This document shows positions 41,262 through 50,099 of a DNA stretch of 64,000 nt, in pieces. Below the pieces are notes generated by a model. It had not been told where the DNA came from, did no database searches, and was given only the letters and a program-made list of their open reading frames with translations. The stretch is taken from contig CABHOV010000035.1 in the NCBI GenBank assembly GCA_902168185.1, positions 93,657 through 157,656 of the forward strand, given 5' to 3'. Made by a program: the position numbers and the translations under genes. This stretch comes from an uncultured Bacteroides sp. (lineage in GTDB: Bacteria; Bacteroidota; Bacteroidia; Cytophagales; Cyclobacteriaceae). The first letter of the stretch is position 1. Each line of letters opens with the position of its first letter.

Positions 41262-41953
41262 TAAAGGCAATTGCTATTGATGACGAACCTCTTCCTTTGG
41301 AAATATTGGAAGCGTATTGCAATGACATCAACTTTCTGAAATTAGAAAAGACCTTTACACAAACCGGAGAAGCAAAAAGATATCTTCAGAAACATCCTGT
41401 TGATTTAATCTTTCTGGATATACACATGCCTGCTATATCGGGTATCGAATTCTATAAAGGTATCGAGCAGGATACTATGGTGATTTTTACCACAGCCTAC
41501 AGTGAGTATGCTATTGATGGCTTTAACCTCAGCGCGGTAGATTATTTATTGAAACCTTACTCGCAGGAGCGCTTTGAAATAGCGGTGAATAAAGCAAACG
41601 ACTACTATAGTTTTCTACACCAAAAAGAAACGAAGGAACAAAAACACATTTTTATCCGAGCGGAGTATAGTCTGCTTAAAATCCCGATAGCAGATATATT
41701 CTATATTGAAGGATTAGCAGATTATTTGAAAATACATTTGCTGAATGCAAAAACGATATTAACCCGGATGACCATGAAGACCATGCTCACCAAACTTTCT
41801 CCTAAAGAATTTATCCGGGTGCATCGTTCCTTTATTATTCCATTCAGTCTGATCACTGGTGTTCGCAATAAAATAATAACCTTGCGGGATAAAGAAATAC
41901 CAATCGGCTCCAGTTTCGAAGAATCATTCTTCCAGGAATTCAAGGATCGGTAA
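41258..41953 (+). CDS. LytTR-type response regulator (LytR/AlgR family)
   Basis: 231 residues, starting at GTG that overlaps the kinase stop. The receiver domain has Asp8-Asp9, phospho-acceptor Asp54 in DLIFLDIHMPAISG, Thr in FTTAYSEYAIDGF and Lys in LLKPYSQERF. The LytTR DNA-binding domain follows (about 130-228), with IFYIEGLADYLKIHLLNA, then SPKEFIRVHRSFIIPFSLIT. It regulates genes downstream of the LytS partner; targets are not visible. Confidence 0.95.
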   Translation: MIKAIAIDDEPLPLEILEAYCNDINFLKLEKTFTQTGEAKRYLQKHPVDLIFLDIHMPAISGIEFYKGIEQDTMVIFTTAYSEYAIDGFNLSAVDYLLKPYSQERFEIAVNKANDYYSFLHQKETKEQKHIFIRAEYSLLKIPIADIFYIEGLADYLKIHLLNAKTILTRMTMKTMLTKLSPKEFIRVHRSFIIPFSLITGVRNKIITLRDKEIPIGSSFEESFFQEFKDR

Positions 41954-42002
41954 GCAGTATCCGGTACATACGATACACCTATAGTATAGATCATATATAA
42001 CT

Positions 42003-42965
42003 CTACTTCGTGATCTCCGTGCTGTATAAAACGGCTCCCGTATAGTCTATAACTTGTACAATCATCTTATCACGCGTTACGGTAAACGTCATAAAACCAT
42101 ACTGTGAGGCAGCAAATTTACTTTCTGGTAATTTACCAACCTGCGTGGCCTCTGAAGCGGAGCCCGAAATGAAATGCTGTGTAGTACCTGCTGGAACAAT
42201 ATGTTGCAGACTGTGTTCGTGACCTGCTATATAGGCGTGTACTTTATGTTTAGCCAAAACATTTTTCAACGAGCCGCGTACTGCACGGGTATCGTAGCTG
42301 TTCTTACGTTTGTCGCTGCCCGTATATAGCGGGTGATGACCAACAACGATTTTCCACTTGATGTTCGGTGAAGGATTGGACAATACTTTATCGAGCCATT
42401 TCTTTTGTGCCGTTGTATCCTGTGACTTAACATTTGGTCCGTATTCCGAATTGCTATAAAACTCTTTGATCAATGGATTTGTATCAATGAATGCGATCAA
42501 TACCTGGTTCGTGGTATCACCGTTAATCGGGAATCGCTTCTCGTAATAGCGCGATGGCATAATCCACCTGCGACTGATCTTCGTATAGGCAACCTGTGCA
42601 TCAGGATTAGATTTATAGTCGTGATTGCCCAACACCGGGTACCAATCCCACTGAAGTGAAAAGGCAGTATAAATATCTTCAAATGAATACTTCCACAAAG
42701 GATCAAATTCACTCCGAACACCACTTGGATAAAAGTTATCTCCGGTGGAAATGATAAAATCGACACTAAGCTCTTCCGCTGACTTTCCCATTTGGTCAGC
42801 AACTTGCTTTTGATGGTCGGCTCCATTTCGTCCCCAGTCACCCATTACAATAAAATTAAGTGCTTCGTGATTTACTTTTAACGTGGGCTGCGCGAACAGA
42901 CTCTGGCAAACCAAAATCAAAGTGAGCGTAAGAACTTTCGTTATAATTATACTATTCTTTTTCAT
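42003..42965 (-). CDS. Exported purple acid phosphatase-like metallophosphoesterase
   Basis: 320 residues with a signal peptide (IITKVLTLTLILVCQSLFAQ). Calcineurin-type motifs in order: GDWGRNG, STGDNFYPSGV, VLGNHDY, VVGHHPLYTGS and GHEHSLQHI. The spacing and the WDWYPVLGNHDY region match mammalian type 5 (TRAP-like) acid phosphatases, with di-metal Fe/Zn or Fe/Mn centres. It releases phosphate from phosphoesters in the periplasm or outside. It stands alone on the minus strand, converging on the LytTR gene. Confidence 0.93.
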   Translation of the reverse strand: MKKNSIIITKVLTLTLILVCQSLFAQPTLKVNHEALNFIVMGDWGRNGADHQKQVADQMGKSAEELSVDFIISTGDNFYPSGVRSEFDPLWKYSFEDIYTAFSLQWDWYPVLGNHDYKSNPDAQVAYTKISRRWIMPSRYYEKRFPINGDTTNQVLIAFIDTNPLIKEFYSNSEYGPNVKSQDTTAQKKWLDKVLSNPSPNIKWKIVVGHHPLYTGSDKRKNSYDTRAVRGSLKNVLAKHKVHAYIAGHEHSLQHIVPAGTTQHFISGSASEATQVGKLPESKFAASQYGFMTFTVTRDKMIVQVIDYTGAVLYSTEITK

Positions 42966-43089
42966 GTATACTTCTTTATATGTATTGGGTCAAGATCTTA
43001 AAGCAGCCTTACGCGTATTGCTCACGAATATAAAAACTCAATAGTTGAATCCGGGAATCTTTTGCAAGGAGGCGCAAAAGTAAAGATAC

Positions 43090-43203
43090 ATGGAATTGAT
43101 CAAAGCAGATTATAATGTCTTTACAAAGACTTCACATGGAGTTAACGTTGATTCTCGGAAGGACTCCGATATCAGTATATATAAAGGAACAGTGGCTTTA
43201 TAA
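43090..43203 (+). CDS. Possible 37-residue protein
   Basis: An ATG frame reading MELIKADYNVFTKTSHGVN and ending in ...IYKGTVAL, TAA at 43201. The sequence is protein-like and polar, and a strong hairpin lies 30 bp after its stop, which would fit a real small transcript. There is a purine-rich AAGGAGG 18 bp before the ATG, too far for normal initiation. No family recognised. It could also be a chance frame in a 335-bp gap. Confidence 0.33.
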   Translation: MELIKADYNVFTKTSHGVNVDSRKDSDISIYKGTVAL

Positions 43204-43233
43204 CGTGATCAATCTATACTTGAAGGCAATAAA

Positions 43234-43284
43234 AAAAGGGAGAAAGCTTTTATGCGCATACACAAATTGCTTTCTGCCCTTTTA
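43234..43284. terminator. Terminator hairpin before the YceI gene stop
   Basis: AAAAGGGAGAAAGC (about 43234-43247) pairs with GCTTTCTGCCCTTTT (43269-43283) with a one-base bulge. A's precede and T's follow, so it can work in both directions, for YceI from the minus strand and for any plus-strand transcript. Confidence 0.75.
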
Positions 43285-43300
43285 CCTACCAAACCAAAAA

Positions 43301-43915
43301 TCAAACGCCCGTTTGAAGTGACGCTACCAGATTAAGATCCAGTTCAAATTCATTTGAGATTGCCTTGTTACCAAGGTTATCAAAGAAGCTTGAAGAACCA
43401 TAGCGGATGTCGTACTTCGTACGATCAACTATAATTTTCGCTGTTGCTGTAAGCTTCTTGCCATCATTTTTGATAGTTGCAGGAAACTCCACATCATTGG
43501 TAATACCTTTGATGGTAAGTTTACCTTTCACCAGGTATTCGTCACCAGTCTTTGGAGTAACAGAACTAACTTCGAAAGTTGATTTCGGAAATTTAGCAAC
43601 ATTGAAAAAATCTTCATTTTTCAAGTGACCAACCAACTTCGCATTAGAGCCTTCGTCCTTAATATCAGTAACGGTAAGTGACGTAAGATCGATCTCAAAC
43701 GTTCCCTGCTTTACCAGCTTACCTTCTGTTGTAATTTCACCTGACGTAATGTTAACGTTACCCGTATGCTGGCCTGTTACTTTTTTACCTGTCCAAACCA
43801 ATGTGCTGGCTTTTGGATCTACCTTAAACTTCACCGGGGCCGGTGTGGTGAATGATAAAAGTGTTACTACCGCCAAAGCGACAAGTGCTGTTCGTAGTAT
43901 CTGGGCATTTCTCAT
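43301..43915 (-). CDS. YceI family periplasmic lipid-binding protein
   Basis: 204 residues. Signal peptide (LRTALVALAVVTLLSFTTPA), then the YceI lipocalin-like domain: FKVDPKASTLVWTGKKVTGQHTGNVNITSGE at the start, IDLTSLTVTDI, AKLVGHLKNEDFFNVAKFPKSTFE, and KLTIKGITNDVEFPATI near the end. Members bind isoprenoids such as polyprenols in the periplasm; some are induced by base or stress. An inverted repeat lies in the 5' region. Confidence 0.93.
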   Translation of the reverse strand: MRNAQILRTALVALAVVTLLSFTTPAPVKFKVDPKASTLVWTGKKVTGQHTGNVNITSGEITTEGKLVKQGTFEIDLTSLTVTDIKDEGSNAKLVGHLKNEDFFNVAKFPKSTFEVSSVTPKTGDEYLVKGKLTIKGITNDVEFPATIKNDGKKLTATAKIIVDRTKYDIRYGSSSFFDNLGNKAISNEFELDLNLVASLQTGV

Positions 43916-43970
43916 AATTATAAAATTTTTAGGTTAATGGTTAATATTAATGAGTTTCTTAATCGTTTTT

Positions 43971-44017
43971 AAACCGTCTCTGTCAACCGCCATACAATAT
44001 ATATAGACGGTTTTTTT
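43971..44017. repeat. Inverted repeat upstream of the YceI gene
   Basis: AAACCGTCT (43971-43979) and AGACGGTTT (44005-44013) with a T run at its right end. Read on the plus strand it looks like a terminator, but no plus-strand gene precedes it; read on the minus strand it lies 56-98 bp before the YceI ATG and overlaps a TTGACA-like word, so it may be an operator or a 5' leader hairpin. The rest of the gap up to 44300 shows no gene. Confidence 0.5.
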
Positions 44018-44299
44018 CCGAGGTAAATAACAGGAAGATGGTGGATTTTATTCTTGTAATGTGAATGATCTGCGGTCAACAACACAGCATACAACAGACC
44101 AAAGTTCCTGATCCATAATTTCTTCTCTGCTGTTCATTGACTATAGACTTCATGTTGATCTACTATTAGATTCCTTCTAACACCAATATCGTACCAGAAT
44201 TCTGAGATGAATATCCCGTGCGACTGGCGTTCTATGGAGGCAAAAGTATAAATTAATCCAACAATTCCAAAAGTCTATAGATTTAATATACTAATGAAT

Positions 44300-44307
44300 T
44301 ATATTTG
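44300..44307 (+). promoter_or_regulatory. -7 element of the fatty acid hydroxylase gene
   Basis: TATATTTG, an exact TAnnTTTG. Transcription would start near 44313, which makes the ATG at 44345 the first usable start and excludes the earlier ATG at 44294. Confidence 0.6.
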
Positions 44308-44344
44308 TCGTTCCACCACAGGCTTAGACACAATTTTTATTTTC

Positions 44345-45562
44345 ATGGATAGCAAAGTCAATTTTGTCGCTTTCATTATTCCTGCTTTCTTTCTTTTCCT
44401 GGTGCTGGAATATTTTCTTGCCCGAAAACAAGGCAAGGGTAATTTATTCACATATAAAAATTCAGTCGCGAACATTTCTATTGGAATTGCCGAGCGCCTG
44501 CTCAACCTTCTGATCACCGGAAGCTTCTATAGTTTATATTACTATATATATGCGCACTTCGCGATGTTTAAAATTTCAAATGCATGGCCAGTGTGGATAC
44601 TGTTGTTGCTTGCAACGGATTTGATTTGGTATTGGTATCATCGGCTCGGACATGAGATCAACGTAATGTGGGGTGCACACATTGTGCATCATCATAGTGA
44701 GGAATTTAATTATACCGTCTCGGCACGCATCACGACACTTCAGGCTGTGATCCGTAATTCATTCTGGTGTATACTTCCGTCCATCGGCTTTCATCCCGCT
44801 ATGGTTATCGCTATACTGGTGGTACACGGCACGTACTCATTCTTTACGCATACACAACTGATTCGTAAGCTTGGGTGGATTGAAAATATACTCGTTACTC
44901 CCTCCCACCACAGGGTACATCATGCCTCCAACGAAAAATACCTGAATAAAAATTACGGTGATATCTTTATATTCTGGGACAAGCTCTTTGGTACATTTCA
45001 AAAGGAAGAAGAAGAACCTGCTTATGGCCTAACACATCCGTTGAAGAGTCATAGCTTTCTGTGGCAACACTTTCATTATTATTTTGAATTAGCAGAAGCG
45101 TGTCGCAGAAGCGGAAGCGTACTCAAATCATTGCAGATCATTTTTGGCAGACCTGAAGATCTGGATCAAAGTATACGCCACGACCTTGAAGTAACCTTGT
45201 TACCAGAAAAAAAATCCTTCCGCTCAACCTTACGATTCAAAGTATATTTAAACACGCAGTTGCTTGCTGCCATACTTGGTCTGTTTTTCTTTACGCTATA
45301 CTATTTTCAACTGAACAATATTGAGATCGCTTTTGTGGTCACGTTAATTCTGATCACGCTCATCAACTGTGGTGCTTTACTGGAACAACAAGAGTGGATT
45401 TACTTCCTTGAAATCGCCCGGCTTTTCATTGCCTGCGCCTATATCAGTTACATGGCAGAAAGCTTTGGATTATTTGGCATCAGCGTAATCGCTGTACTGA
45501 TCATCGCTACCATGAATTCTTTCGAGCGCATGTACTTCAGGTTTGTTTACGACTCGCAGTAA
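44345..45562 (+). CDS. Sterol desaturase / fatty acid hydroxylase superfamily membrane protein
   Basis: 405 residues from MDSKVNFVAFIIPAFFLF (start supported by the -7 element at 44300). A di-iron membrane hydroxylase: the histidine boxes are HRLGH, then HIVHHHSEEFN, and HRVHHASNEKYL, in the usual order in the first 210 residues. Several helices precede and follow. The C-terminal 120 residues add a further group of helices not required for the fold. Substrate (sterol, hopanoid, fatty acid or carotenoid) is unknown. The gene stands alone with its own promoter and a hairpin at its end. Confidence 0.9.
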   Translation: MDSKVNFVAFIIPAFFLFLVLEYFLARKQGKGNLFTYKNSVANISIGIAERLLNLLITGSFYSLYYYIYAHFAMFKISNAWPVWILLLLATDLIWYWYHRLGHEINVMWGAHIVHHHSEEFNYTVSARITTLQAVIRNSFWCILPSIGFHPAMVIAILVVHGTYSFFTHTQLIRKLGWIENILVTPSHHRVHHASNEKYLNKNYGDIFIFWDKLFGTFQKEEEEPAYGLTHPLKSHSFLWQHFHYYFELAEACRRSGSVLKSLQIIFGRPEDLDQSIRHDLEVTLLPEKKSFRSTLRFKVYLNTQLLAAILGLFFFTLYYFQLNNIEIAFVVTLILITLINCGALLEQQEWIYFLEIARLFIACAYISYMAESFGLFGISVIAVLIIATMNSFERMYFRFVYDSQ

Positions 45563-45601
45563 AGATTAAAAGTATATTTAGTAAGGACCTTCTCTAAAAC
45601 A

Positions 45602-45628
45602 AAGAGACTGCCGATCAAGCAGTCTCTT
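45602..45628. terminator. Hairpin between convergent genes
   Basis: AAGAGACTGC (45602-45611) pairs with GCAGTCTCTT (45619-45628); an outer AGGAC/GTCCT pair (45584/45632 region) may extend it. T's are few, so termination may be weak. It lies between stops at 45562 and 45657. Confidence 0.65.
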
Positions 45629-45656
45629 GTCCTAACAAACGGGCTCTAACCTTATA

Positions 45657-46118
45657 CTAAACCAAATTTTCAACAAGCTCAATTCGTGACATTCCAATCA
45701 CCGAGTAACTCTGCAAGCGTGCCGAGCCGCTATATTTTAAAATCGCTTTGTCCTGGAGGTTTGCGCGGCTGATCACTTTCGTTGGCCCAACAATAGTCTG
45801 TGAGTTATCACGCAGTGACACGCAACATACTTCTTTACTTGTAAGCCTGCTGAAGTCAAGTGTACAGTCGCCTTTTACCAGGTGAATGATAATCTTCTTG
45901 CACACACCATGAAACCGGATTATACCGTTACCGATAATGGTGAACTCTACATTCTTCTTCGAGTATATCATCCCTGAAAGATCAAACACACCCTTTGCGG
46001 TAAACTCTACATCGCCAAAATTGCCAATGAGCAATGAATCATTTTTATGCTCGCCATCAAACTCGATCTTACGAGCTTTCGTCAGACTCTTCGTTTCAGG
46101 TATACTCTTTACTTGCAT
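45657..46118 (-). CDS. Unknown protein with beta-strand repeats (polymer-forming-like)
   Basis: Start at 46118 (MQVKSIPETKSLTKARKIEF); an ATG at 46163 would overlap the GH97 gene by 35 bp. About 153 residues consist of short repeated strands (DSLLIGNFGDVEFTAKGVFD, LSGMIYSKKNVEFTIIGNG, IIRFHGVCKKIIIHLVKG), as in a right-handed beta-helix or the polymer-forming/GIN-type fold. No signal peptide. No function is known to me. It starts 10 bp after the GH97 stop and may be translated with it, but a role in sugar use is not evident. Confidence 0.6.
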   Translation of the reverse strand: MQVKSIPETKSLTKARKIEFDGEHKNDSLLIGNFGDVEFTAKGVFDLSGMIYSKKNVEFTIIGNGIIRFHGVCKKIIIHLVKGDCTLDFSRLTSKEVCCVSLRDNSQTIVGPTKVISRANLQDKAILKYSGSARLQSYSVIGMSRIELVENLV

Positions 46119-46128
46119 AGTCTTTAAT

Positions 46129-48129
46129 TTATTTAACCTCCGAAAAACGAATTGCAGCACCACCCCCCTTTGCCAATGGAAGCTTCAATATAGTGCCTGC
46201 GTCTACCACCTTCGTTGTAATTGCGATTGGCAGCGGGTTTGTAGTAACATCTGCTTCCTTACCATCCTGATATATTTCTGCCGTATACTTTTTACCAGGT
46301 GACAGAAAACTCAACTTGACTTCTACTGTACGTGATTCTTCATTAGTAATGCTTCCCAGGTACCAATCATCACTATTACGATCTTTACGAACGGTGGTAA
46401 CATACTTACCGATCTGTGCATCGGGTATAATCGTTTGATCCCAATCCGTGGGTACATCTTCAATGAATTTGAAAGCCGGATTTCCTTCGTAATTCTGTGG
46501 CAGATCTGCCGCCATGTGCAGCGGACTATATAGTATAACATACAGCGCGAGTTGTTTTGCCAGCGTGGTATGTACGCGAAATGTTCCCGTTGTTTTAAAC
46601 TGAATATCAAATATACCGGGAGTATAATCCAACGGTCCGCCCAGGCAACGTGTAAAAGGAAGTATAGTAGTATGCTCCGGAGGATTCCCCTCGCTCCACG
46701 CTTCATACTCTGTGCCGCGAGCACCTTCGCGCGTCATCATGTTAGGATAAGTTCTGCGCAAGCCGGTATCTTTTACAGGCTCGTGTACATCCAGCATGAC
46801 CTTATACCGGGCTGCAGTCTCCATTACCTTGTGATAGTGGCGCACCATATACTGGCCCTGATGATGTTCGCCACCGGGCCGCCTGTTAACATACCCTGTT
46901 TTCAACCGGTGTATATCATACTGCGCGCAGAATTTGAAAGCATCTTCAAGTTGCTGTTCATAATTCTTGATGTTCCCACCGGTTTCGTGATGTGCAATCA
47001 ACCCTATATTTCGCTCCTTCGCATAGCGGCTTACCTCGGCGATATCATAGTCGGTATAGGGCTTGGTAAAATTAAAATTTCCGGCAGCAGTCCAGTCGCC
47101 TTCCCATCCTTCATTCCAGCCTTCCGCCAATACTGCAGAGAATTTATGCTTGCTCGCAAAGTCAATCTGCGCTTTCATGTTTTCAGTAGTGGCACCATGG
47201 TGCGGCCCACTCTCCCACGTATGTGTTTTAATATGCATGCCCCACCATATACCAGTATATTTTCCAGGTTTGATCCAGGATACATCACCAAGTTTATTGG
47301 GCTCGTTCAAATTTAAAATGAGATACGATGTAGCCAGGTCGCCCGGCTTGCTTGCAATCTGTATAGTACGCCATGGAGTTTTCATAGGAGCAGTGGCCAC
47401 CACTCTGTCTCCATTGGTCCATGGCACGAGATCGCACTTCAATGTCTTGTTTCCCTGGTTGAACAAAGTCATCGATGCATAGTCCACCAACGCTGCTTCA
47501 TGGATACTGATATATAGTCCAGCACCTTCAAGTGTCAGTGGTGTATGCATCTTCTCTTTAAGCTCACTTACTTTATTTTTCCGGAAGAGGCATTCCGAAT
47601 CCATATCATCGCTATAGGCAGGGATCCACCATGCAGCAGGATCTTGCGCGATAGCAAACTCGGTGAGCTCATCCATGATCACAAAATCTTTCAGGTTAGG
47701 TTGTTGCGGAAATTCGTATCGGAAGCCGACACCGTCATTGTATACTCTAAATTCAACGATCACCGTACGCTTCAAATTCGTCTGCTCTCCGAGCGTTACC
47801 GCGAGACTGTTATAGTGGTTCCGAATTGTTTTTACTTCTCCCCAAGGCTGTGTCCAGGTTTCGTCAAAGGAAGATTTCCTGACGTCAGCAACCTTGAAAT
47901 CCGCTGCCAGGGCAGGTTGATTTTTCAGTATAAAACCCAGTTTTGAATCAGTGATAATCGTCTGGCCATTCCGTTGTACGGTATACACGGGAGCGCCACC
48001 TTTCAATTTTACCTGCACCAGGACAGAGCCATCCGGTGATTTAGTTTCGAGAAGTTGATCTTTGTCTTTACCAAAACCTGGAGCCGGTAAACAAAGACAA
48101 ATTGCAAACAGAATCAGAAAGGCCTTCAT
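46129..48129 (-). CDS. GH97 alpha-glucosidase (SusB-like), exported
   Basis: 666 residues with a signal peptide (MKAFLILFAICLCLPAPGFG), so periplasmic. N-terminal beta-sandwich, central TIM barrel (KYTGIWWGMHIKTHTWESG, VLAEGWNEGWEGDW, HHETGGNIKNYE), C-terminal beta-sheet domain. MLDVHEPVKDTG places Glu450 where inverting SusB-type members have a Glu after His, and the TREGARGTEYEAW block (Glu468, Glu474) matches the family active-site region; hence alpha-glucosidase is favoured over the retaining alpha-galactosidase type (inference). A SusR-like regulator gene lies 212 bp upstream on the same strand. Confidence 0.92.
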   Translation of the reverse strand: MKAFLILFAICLCLPAPGFGKDKDQLLETKSPDGSVLVQVKLKGGAPVYTVQRNGQTIITDSKLGFILKNQPALAADFKVADVRKSSFDETWTQPWGEVKTIRNHYNSLAVTLGEQTNLKRTVIVEFRVYNDGVGFRYEFPQQPNLKDFVIMDELTEFAIAQDPAAWWIPAYSDDMDSECLFRKNKVSELKEKMHTPLTLEGAGLYISIHEAALVDYASMTLFNQGNKTLKCDLVPWTNGDRVVATAPMKTPWRTIQIASKPGDLATSYLILNLNEPNKLGDVSWIKPGKYTGIWWGMHIKTHTWESGPHHGATTENMKAQIDFASKHKFSAVLAEGWNEGWEGDWTAAGNFNFTKPYTDYDIAEVSRYAKERNIGLIAHHETGGNIKNYEQQLEDAFKFCAQYDIHRLKTGYVNRRPGGEHHQGQYMVRHYHKVMETAARYKVMLDVHEPVKDTGLRRTYPNMMTREGARGTEYEAWSEGNPPEHTTILPFTRCLGGPLDYTPGIFDIQFKTTGTFRVHTTLAKQLALYVILYSPLHMAADLPQNYEGNPAFKFIEDVPTDWDQTIIPDAQIGKYVTTVRKDRNSDDWYLGSITNEESRTVEVKLSFLSPGKKYTAEIYQDGKEADVTTNPLPIAITTKVVDAGTILKLPLAKGGGAAIRFSEVK

Positions 48130-48341
48130 GGGTTAGGGAGTCAAAAATTGCACGCATTAACCAACCTGTACGCTAGGCTGCTATCGTTTGCAAAGCAAGC
48201 AGGTCTCTGCCTGAAGGAGAAGGAATCCAAAAAAAATGTAAATATTTTTCAGGGTATATAAAGATCAACGCCCTATATTTCAACTACTTGCCTATGCGCA
48301 CAAGCAAAAAAAATATAAACGAATTGTGAACAAAAAGGTGA

Positions 48342-49955
48342 TCAAAGTGCCCTGACCTCCATAATTTTTGATTCAAATTCATCGTTTGGCAAAATGGACT
48401 TGCTCTTGATGCGGGCTTTGTAATTGTAAATGGTGTGAATGGAGTAGTCGAGGATTTTCGCAATCTTCTCCGAGTCATGGATGCCCATCCGGATCAGTGC
48501 GAAGATGCGAAGCTCTGTGTTCAGCAGCTGTCCCTCCTTCAGCACAATGCGATCTTCTTCTTTAAAATACGAATTGAACGTGGTGACAAAATCCGGAAAC
48601 AGCTTCAGGAAAACTTTGTCGAAGCTGATGTATAGATCTTCCCTTTCTTTTTTCAGGTTGATGTTATTCACAACGTACCGGATGTCGTCATACTTTTTGG
48701 TCATCAACTTATTCTCGACTGCCTGCTTGAACGCCTGGATCTTTACCAGGTATTCTGAATTGATGTTGAAATAATAGCCGATATACTCTTCTTTGATTTT
48801 GTTCGCTTCCATCAAGTGATCATTCACCTGCTGCAGCAACACATTTGCTTCCTGTAAATTCGTATTTGCTTTCTTAATATTCTCATCCGCTTCCTTCAGT
48901 TTTTTAAACTGCCGGTAGATAATGACAGCAGAGGTTATCGTGATCACTGAAAGTATAGTGATAACAATCGCGTAAGCAAACAATAACTTTCGTTGGCGTT
49001 CTGCGGTGTTGAGTTTATTTCCTTCAATGATCGGAAATATAGCCGCTATCTGAATCTTGCGATGGCGCGCGCCATAAAAATTAGCATCGTCCAAGGCGAC
49101 TTTCACATACTCGTAGGCATGCACGACATCGCCTTTTTTATACAGCAACTCCGCCAGGTTGAGAATGGCCAGCGTCTCTTTAGTCGATGAGCGATTATCA
49201 GCCTTTGAAGCCTCAATCAACATATCGATCGCATCGTCTTCTCTGCCTATATTCAGATAAATAAAACCCAATGTACTGGCAGCGATAGCGAGTTCCCGGT
49301 CCGTGAGATTGGATCGCGATAACACAAAGGCCAGGTCCTTGGTAGCCGTTTCAAAGTCTTTCATCCGAACATGCTTCATGGCCTGCAGCGCAAAATAATT
49401 TGTTGATGTTTTTTTGCATAACAGCAAAGCAGAATCCACATACTGATTCCCCAATATAGTATAGCGCTCAGTAAAGTATTGATCGCGGTTAAAGTCCACG
49501 AGATCATAATAGGTTCGTGCTATAGCCGCATAGAATTCGATCTTCATGCTATCCGATAAATTCCTTACCTGTATAGAATGAAGCGTGTCCAATGCTTCAT
49601 TAAACATACCGGAAGAGAGTAGTATAAATCCCAGCTTTACCTTTGCGGAAGCAATCTTGGATGGATCTTTACTTTGATACGCTTCGTCCTGTAATTTTCG
49701 TCCATAGGTAAAAGCAGAATCGTATATAAATGTTTTATACTCTTCGTATAGGCTAAGGTATAGATCGTAGCGTTCAGAGGCACGTGCTTGTTTGAGCACT
49801 GACTTTAACCGATCGATCCGAATATTTTTCTCGCGAACATAACTGTCTCTCCGCTCAATTATATCATCGAGCTCACGCAACAGTTTATCGGTATGCGAAT
49901 CTGCAAAAACAAAAAAAGCTGAAAGCAAAAAAACTCCTACAAATGCCAGACGCAT
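48342..49955 (-). CDS. SusR-like regulator: periplasmic TPR sensor, one transmembrane helix, DUF6377 and LuxR-like output
   Basis: Start at 49955 (MRLAFVGVFLLSAFFVFADS, a signal peptide). Residues about 25-320 are TPR-like helical repeats (e.g. YDLYLSLYEEYKTFIYDSAF, EAYQSKDPSKIASAKVKLGF). A transmembrane helix follows (LLFAYAIVITILSVITIT), then a coiled coil (DENIKKANTNLQEANVLLQQ), then the DUF6377 domain with a LuxR-type helix-turn-helix (NTELRIFALIRMGIHDSEKI, AKILDYSIHTIYNYKARIKS). This is the layout of Bacteroides SusR, the maltodextrin regulator, and a GH97 gene follows. A maltodextrin-sensing role is inference. Confidence 0.82.
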   Translation of the reverse strand: MRLAFVGVFLLSAFFVFADSHTDKLLRELDDIIERRDSYVREKNIRIDRLKSVLKQARASERYDLYLSLYEEYKTFIYDSAFTYGRKLQDEAYQSKDPSKIASAKVKLGFILLSSGMFNEALDTLHSIQVRNLSDSMKIEFYAAIARTYYDLVDFNRDQYFTERYTILGNQYVDSALLLCKKTSTNYFALQAMKHVRMKDFETATKDLAFVLSRSNLTDRELAIAASTLGFIYLNIGREDDAIDMLIEASKADNRSSTKETLAILNLAELLYKKGDVVHAYEYVKVALDDANFYGARHRKIQIAAIFPIIEGNKLNTAERQRKLLFAYAIVITILSVITITSAVIIYRQFKKLKEADENIKKANTNLQEANVLLQQVNDHLMEANKIKEEYIGYYFNINSEYLVKIQAFKQAVENKLMTKKYDDIRYVVNNINLKKEREDLYISFDKVFLKLFPDFVTTFNSYFKEEDRIVLKEGQLLNTELRIFALIRMGIHDSEKIAKILDYSIHTIYNYKARIKSKSILPNDEFESKIMEVRAL

Positions 49956-50099
49956 AATCACAGGTTGAGTACAAGGGTACAAGGCATTAAAATACAAATT
50001 TTAAGCTGCCGATTCTCCGGGAGTTATACGCGCGGTTGTTAACCATTTCTTCGCGGGCAGGATTTTTTAAAAGATACTTCAACACTTATCCAACATCGT

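Noticed and set aside
46552..47316. A 254-codon frame antisense to the GH97 gene.
   Set aside because: Overlaps conserved GH97 active-site blocks; shadow of high-scoring coding sequence.
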